Source of the DNA: an uncultured Clostridia bacterium
Lineage (GTDB): Bacteria; Bacillota; Clostridia; Oscillospirales; Ruminococcaceae
NCBI GenBank assembly: GCA_945876755.1
Contig: CAMCPM010000003.1
Coordinates: forward strand, 62,001-126,000
Direction: 5' to 3'
DNA length: 64,000 nt
Shown: positions 60,346 through 64,000 of the stretch, one piece after another
Numbering within the stretch: the first letter of the stretch is position 1
How the letters are laid out: every line of letters starts with the position of its first letter
Program-made: the position numbers and the translations under genes
Notes under the pieces: model-generated
Seen by the model: the letters and a program-made list of their open reading frames with translations, nothing else
The model's database searches: none
Told to the model about the DNA's origin: nothing

Positions 60346-62112
60346 TTAATAAAGTGAGCCGTAGTGTGCGCAGGCACGGTAATCCGCACCTTCGGGGTCA
60401 GCTGTACCAAATCCTGACCAGCAATGAGGACGGTAAATCTTTTCTTCGGAAACGTTGTGCATTGAAACAGGTATACGCAACATCGAAGCCAAAGTGATAA
60501 GGTCTGCGCCGATGTGTCCGTAAGTAAGTGAGCCGTGATTTGCTCCCCAATTTGCCATTACCGAATAAACATCGGCAAAGGCGCCCTTGCCTGTAAGTTC
60601 GGGTACAAACCATGTTGTAGGCCATGTCTTGTCGGTTCTCTCATCAAGAGGCTTGTGTATCTCATCGGGAAGAGTAACCGTATAGCCCTCTGCTATCTGA
60701 AGCGTAGGACCAACACCCTCAACAATATTGACTCTTATCATTGTAACGGGCATTTCAGCCTGAGTCTTGAAATGTGAAGAGAATCCGCCGCCTCTGAAAT
60801 AACCGAGATTTGCAGGGCACCAGTCTGTAGCGCCAAGCATTGCCTTAATGTCCTCGTCAGTAACATTCCACCACTGCTTCATAAGATTGATGCCGTTTTC
60901 ATCTTTGGCAAGACCTGTCGCGTCAACTGCTGCCGCACCGGAATTAATAAGGTGAATAAAGCCGTTTGCAGCTCTGCCCTCGGGCTTTTTGCCGGTAACT
61001 CTCTCAACTGCCTCGGGACTCCAATATGTACGGACGTCAGCAAAAATCGACGCTCTGCCGGTAAGCATATTTCCGAACAACATTGCAGTACCATTCAGAC
61101 CGTCATTCTCGGTCGCAAGAAGAACAGGCTGCTTTTTGCCGTTCCAGTCAAAAGTGGAGTTTAGAATGCTTTCAGCAAAATCTGCATTGGGAAGCCAGTC
61201 CGTCCACATTCTCTGACCCTGAAATCCGCCGTAAATAGCGTTTCTGCCGCGGGATTCCTCATACCAACCCATTTCTGCAAGCTTTGGATTGCCAAGCATG
61301 ATATCACGGATAATCAATGTCATCTTTACGCAGAATTTCCACTGCTCCTCATGGGACATGACTTCTTTGTTTCCGGGATTTATATCATTATTCACGTCCA
61401 TACCCTCGGGACAGTTTTTCTTTGTCCATTCAAGAGCCTTTTCGTATTCATCATGGTCGTAAATTTCCAGCTTAATGCGGCGAAGGATCTCCGTCATATC
61501 GACCCACTCGGGGCGGATACCAAGATATTTCTGCAAAAATGCAGCGTTACAGTATGAGCCGCCGATACCCATTGAAACAGAGCCGAGACCCACATATGCT
61601 TTGTTTCGCATCTGACCTACGGCAACAGCACAACGTGCAAAGCGCAGTATCTTTTCAGCAACATCGTCTGGAATTGAAGTATCGGTCATATCCTTAACAT
61701 CTCTGCCGTAAATAGCAAAAGCAGGCAGACCGTTCTGAGCGTGAGCAGCCATAACCGCAGCAAGATAAACTGCACCGGGGCGCTCCGTGCCGTTGAATCC
61801 CCATACCGCCTTGATTGTGAGTGGGTTCATATCCATAGTTTCAGAGCCGTAGCACCAACAGGGAGTTACCGAAAGAGTTGCACAGACATTCTGTGTACTG
61901 AAAAATTCCTCGGTTTTGTACGCTTCCGCACCGCCGCCAATAGTACACGGACCGATAACACACTCAACAGAAGTACCGTCCGCATAGCGGCAGTTAGCTT
62001 CGATAAGCTCCTTGGCGGCTTTCGCCATATTCATTGTCTGCACTTCAAGGGATTCTCTGATGCCGAACTGACGGCCGTCAATTACGGGTCTGATACCAAT
62101 TCTTGGATTCAT
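60346..62112 (-). CDS. fucI: L-fucose isomerase
   Basis: A 588-residue enzyme (591 in E. coli) that converts L-fucose to L-fuculose. [21 protein letters not shown] at the start, [73 protein letters not shown] and the C-terminal [34 protein letters not shown] are characteristic. AAGGAGC precedes the ATG. It is the last gene of the fuc operon in the window. Confidence 0.96.
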   Translation of the reverse strand: MNPRIGIRPVIDGRQFGIRESLEVQTMNMAKAAKELIEANCRYADGTSVECVIGPCTIGGGAEAYKTEEFFSTQNVCATLSVTPCWCYGSETMDMNPLTIKAVWGFNGTERPGAVYLAAVMAAHAQNGLPAFAIYGRDVKDMTDTSIPDDVAEKILRFARCAVAVGQMRNKAYVGLGSVSMGIGGSYCNAAFLQKYLGIRPEWVDMTEILRRIKLEIYDHDEYEKALEWTKKNCPEGMDVNNDINPGNKEVMSHEEQWKFCVKMTLIIRDIMLGNPKLAEMGWYEESRGRNAIYGGFQGQRMWTDWLPNADFAESILNSTFDWNGKKQPVLLATENDGLNGTAMLFGNMLTGRASIFADVRTYWSPEAVERVTGKKPEGRAANGFIHLINSGAAAVDATGLAKDENGINLMKQWWNVTDEDIKAMLGATDWCPANLGYFRGGGFSSHFKTQAEMPVTMIRVNIVEGVGPTLQIAEGYTVTLPDEIHKPLDERTDKTWPTTWFVPELTGKGAFADVYSVMANWGANHGSLTYGHIGADLITLASMLRIPVSMHNVSEEKIYRPHCWSGFGTADPEGADYRACAHYGSLY

Positions 62113-62172
62113 AATTATCTGCTCCTTATTATAAATTTGGAATTTACTCCACTTTAATTTATCTTAATAAAC

Positions 62173-63642
62173 TTAATCCTGAAACTCTCTGTATCTCTCA
62201 TAAGCCGCTTCCCAAGCTTCCGCATTGTCGGGAGTATAGGTCTTTACGCTGTCGGATTCGGCAATGATTTTTCTTGCTGTTTTAATGTCGGGAATCGCAC
62301 CTGCGGCGATAAGCTGTATCGCAGCGTTGCCATAAGCCGTTGCTTCAATTGGTCCTGCGGTAACGGAACAATTGCAGGCATTCGCCGTCATTTGACAAAG
62401 GAGTCCATCCTTCGTTCCGCCGCCTATGAGATTTATCGTGCGGTATTCCCTGCCCGTACAGATTTTTATCTCTTCAAACGCCTGACGGTATTTCAGTGCA
62501 AGACTCTCATAAATACACCGCATGACCTCGCCCACGCTTTCGGGAACGTGCTGACCCGTCCGCTTGCAGAATTCACGCACTCTTTCGGGAATGTCACCCT
62601 CGGGTACGAACTCGGGAGCATCGGGATTTATAAAGCTTTGGAACGGCTCTGCCGCAAGCGCAAGCTTTTCAAGCTCGGCAAATGAAAGCTCAGTGCCTTC
62701 ACGTCTAAACTGTCGGCGGGATTCCTGAATAAGCCACAGTCCGATAATGTTTTTCAGGAACGTTGTTGTGCCGCCGAAGCCTGTCTCATTAGTAAGATTA
62801 AGCGCCTCGGAAACAGGATTGATAAGCGGCTCGTCAAGCTCTGTACCAAACAGCGACCATGTTCCGCAGGAAATAAAAATAAAATCCTTTTCCTCGGTTG
62901 GAACAGCCGCAACGGCGCATTGGGTATCATGTCCGCAGACGGCGATAACGTCCGCTTTTGGAGCGTTCAAATCATTACATATGCTGTCGCTGAGCTTGCC
63001 AACGATTGTTCCCGATGGAACGATTTCCGTCAGCAGCCGTTTTGGCAGTTTAAGAGTATCAAGCACCGTATCCGACCATTTTTTGTTTACCGCATTCATC
63101 ATCTGGGTCGTAGAAGCTATTGAAGCCTCGCTCTTTTTCACGCCTGTCAGCAGATAATTGAACAGGTCGGGCATAAGCAGCAAGGTCTGCGCGTTTTTCA
63201 GCATATGAGGACGCTTTCTCTGCAAAGACACAAGCTGGAAAACAGTATTAATATCCATAAACTGATTTCCCGTAATTTTGTAAAAACGTTCTCTCGGAAG
63301 CAGCATAAGCGCCTTTTCTATCATACCCTTTGTGCGCTCGTCACGGTAGTGGACGGGACTTTCCAGCAGCGCGCCGTCAGTACCTATCAAACCGAAATCC
63401 ACGCCCCATGTGTCAACGCCTATGCTGTCGAAACCGCCTGCCAGAACAGCCTTTGATATACCCTGCCGCACTTCATAGAAAAGGCGGTAAATATCCCAAT
63501 AGAACGTACCGTTCAGCTTGACGGGGTTATTTTCAAAGCGGTGAATTTCCTCAAGAGAAATGGTTTCGCCGTTGAATTTTCCCAGCATTGCCCTGCCGCT
63601 TGAAGCGCCGAAGTCAAAAACAAGGACTCGTTTCTCGCTCAT
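62173..63642 (-). CDS. FGGY-family sugar kinase, rhamnulokinase type, probably used for L-fuculose
   Basis: A 489-residue FGGY kinase. VLVFDFGASSGRAMLGKF, GVDTWGVDFGLIG, YRDERT, GNQFMDINTVFQL, CGHDTQCAVAAVP, ISCGTWSLFG and LIGGGTKDGLLCQMTANA follow the RhaB pattern. Lying between fucU and fucI, it most likely phosphorylates L-fuculose. The start overlaps the fucU stop (ATGA). Confidence 0.9.
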   Translation of the reverse strand: MSEKRVLVFDFGASSGRAMLGKFNGETISLEEIHRFENNPVKLNGTFYWDIYRLFYEVRQGISKAVLAGGFDSIGVDTWGVDFGLIGTDGALLESPVHYRDERTKGMIEKALMLLPRERFYKITGNQFMDINTVFQLVSLQRKRPHMLKNAQTLLLMPDLFNYLLTGVKKSEASIASTTQMMNAVNKKWSDTVLDTLKLPKRLLTEIVPSGTIVGKLSDSICNDLNAPKADVIAVCGHDTQCAVAAVPTEEKDFIFISCGTWSLFGTELDEPLINPVSEALNLTNETGFGGTTTFLKNIIGLWLIQESRRQFRREGTELSFAELEKLALAAEPFQSFINPDAPEFVPEGDIPERVREFCKRTGQHVPESVGEVMRCIYESLALKYRQAFEEIKICTGREYRTINLIGGGTKDGLLCQMTANACNCSVTAGPIEATAYGNAAIQLIAAGAIPDIKTARKIIAESDSVKTYTPDNAEAWEAAYERYREFQD

Positions 63643-64000
63643 TTCACAACACCCTTTTTAAGAATAATGTTTGCATATATCGCCTCCTCGCCTGTGGCAA
63701 CGACCGCATATGCAGTCTTGGCGCGCTCGTAGAAAGCGAAGCGTTCTATCATTTCGATTTTGCAGTTTTCAGGCTCGTACTTGTTGATGACAGCCTTGTA
63801 TTCGTCCCATATTGTCGGTACGACAGGGTCGCCGGGGACAACCTCCATGAGCATCACGGGCTTGTCAGTGTAGGTATCAAGAGGAAAAAGCTGCATTATG
63901 GCGTCAAGCAGCTCGGTAACGCCGTGACCGTCGCAGCGTACAACTCGCTGACCGATAGTTTCCGCAGGAAAGTTTCCGTCGGCAATAACTATCTCATCAC
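63639..64000 (-). CDS. fucU: L-fucose mutarotase (RbsD/FucU family), 5' part outside window
   Basis: The 120 codons present begin DEIVIADGNFPAETIGQRVV and continue RCDGHGVTELLDAIMQLFPLD, then FAFYERAKTAYAVVATGEEAIYANIILKKGVVK at the end. This is the RbsD/FucU fold, and the RFAFYERAKTAYAVVATGE stretch plus the fuc neighbours point to fucose mutarotase. It interconverts alpha- and beta-fucose before isomerisation. Only the first few codons are cut off by the window edge. It is coupled to the kinase by an ATGA overlap. Confidence 0.93.
   Translation of the reverse strand, partial: DEIVIADGNFPAETIGQRVVRCDGHGVTELLDAIMQLFPLDTYTDKPVMLMEVVPGDPVVPTIWDEYKAVINKYEPENCKIEMIERFAFYERAKTAYAVVATGEEAIYANIILKKGVVK

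Noticed and set aside
1-64000. tRNA, rRNA or riboswitch genes.
   Set aside because: No cloverleaf with a T-loop GGTTCGAATCC-type sequence and no recognisable riboswitch core was seen on either strand by eye; a covariance-model search would be decisive.

Overview
The window looks like a chromosomal segment of a low-to-mid G+C, anaerobic, endospore-forming Clostridia, most likely a Ruminococcus-like member of the Oscillospiraceae/Ruminococcaceae. This rests on the spoIIGA-sigE-sigG cluster, the anaerobic ribonucleotide reductase nrdD-nrdG with NrdR boxes, Gram-positive gene orders such as miaB-ricF-mutS-mutL-miaA-hfq-HlyD-yggS and DUF951-prfA-tsaC-coaE, and strong AGGAGG-type ribosome binding sites. 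No rRNA, tRNA or CRISPR array was seen.

Layout. 1-10.3 kb (minus): a tRNA-modification and mismatch-repair cluster (miaB, ricF/ylbF, mutS, mutL, miaA), hfq, an HlyD-like protein and the start of yggS. 10.4-16.1 kb (plus): a DnaD-domain protein with a DnaC/DnaI-like loader, cheV, and the sporulation cluster spoIIGA-sigE-sigG behind a promoter with a Spo0A-like box. 16.1-20.5 kb (minus): the polyamine ABC transporter potA-potB-potC-potD plus a GNAT gene. 20.7-25.8 kb (minus): DUF951, prfA, tsaC, coaE, a lytic transglycosylase and an M18 aminopeptidase, apparently one operon from a promoter at 25.75 kb. 25.8-35.2 kb (minus): a solute-binding lipoprotein, nrdG/nrdD, a GH2 beta-galactosidase, a two-part ThrE-like exporter and an SDR. 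35.3-36.2 kb (plus): a radical SAM protein.

36,219-55,367 is a Mu-like transposable prophage whose ends can be placed to the base. It starts TG and ends CA, the first 11 bases of its two ends match at 9 positions in inverted orientation (TGTTATCTGAC and TGTTGCCTGAC), and it is flanked by a 5-bp duplication, GAGGA. Removing the element and one GAGGA gives TTTAGGAGGAGTACCATG, which joins the radical SAM stop codon to the GNAT start codon through a perfect Shine-Dalgarno sequence. Inside are an S24 repressor with two 18-bp operators, MuA and MuB homologues, early small genes, Mu gp25/26/27-like genes, a NusG/LoaP-like antiterminator, terminase, portal, amidase, holin, a Dam methylase, and a separately controlled two-gene unit at the right end.

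The most unusual point is that no capsid, protease, tail tube, sheath, tape-measure or baseplate gene is present. Directly after the portal gene lies a 138-codon ORF whose first half resembles the start of a phage minor capsid protein and whose second half resembles the end of a tail-fibre-type protein. I read this as an in-frame scar of one large deletion that removed the morphogenesis block but left everything around it intact. The element may be a defective prophage, a helper-dependent satellite, or a prophage reduced to a transposon.

55.4-64 kb: the displaced GNAT gene, a SulP anion transporter, a large flavodoxin-domain protein with a long Pro/Glu-rich region (minus), and a fucose operon (fucU, a rhamnulokinase-family kinase, fucI; minus) that runs off the right edge.
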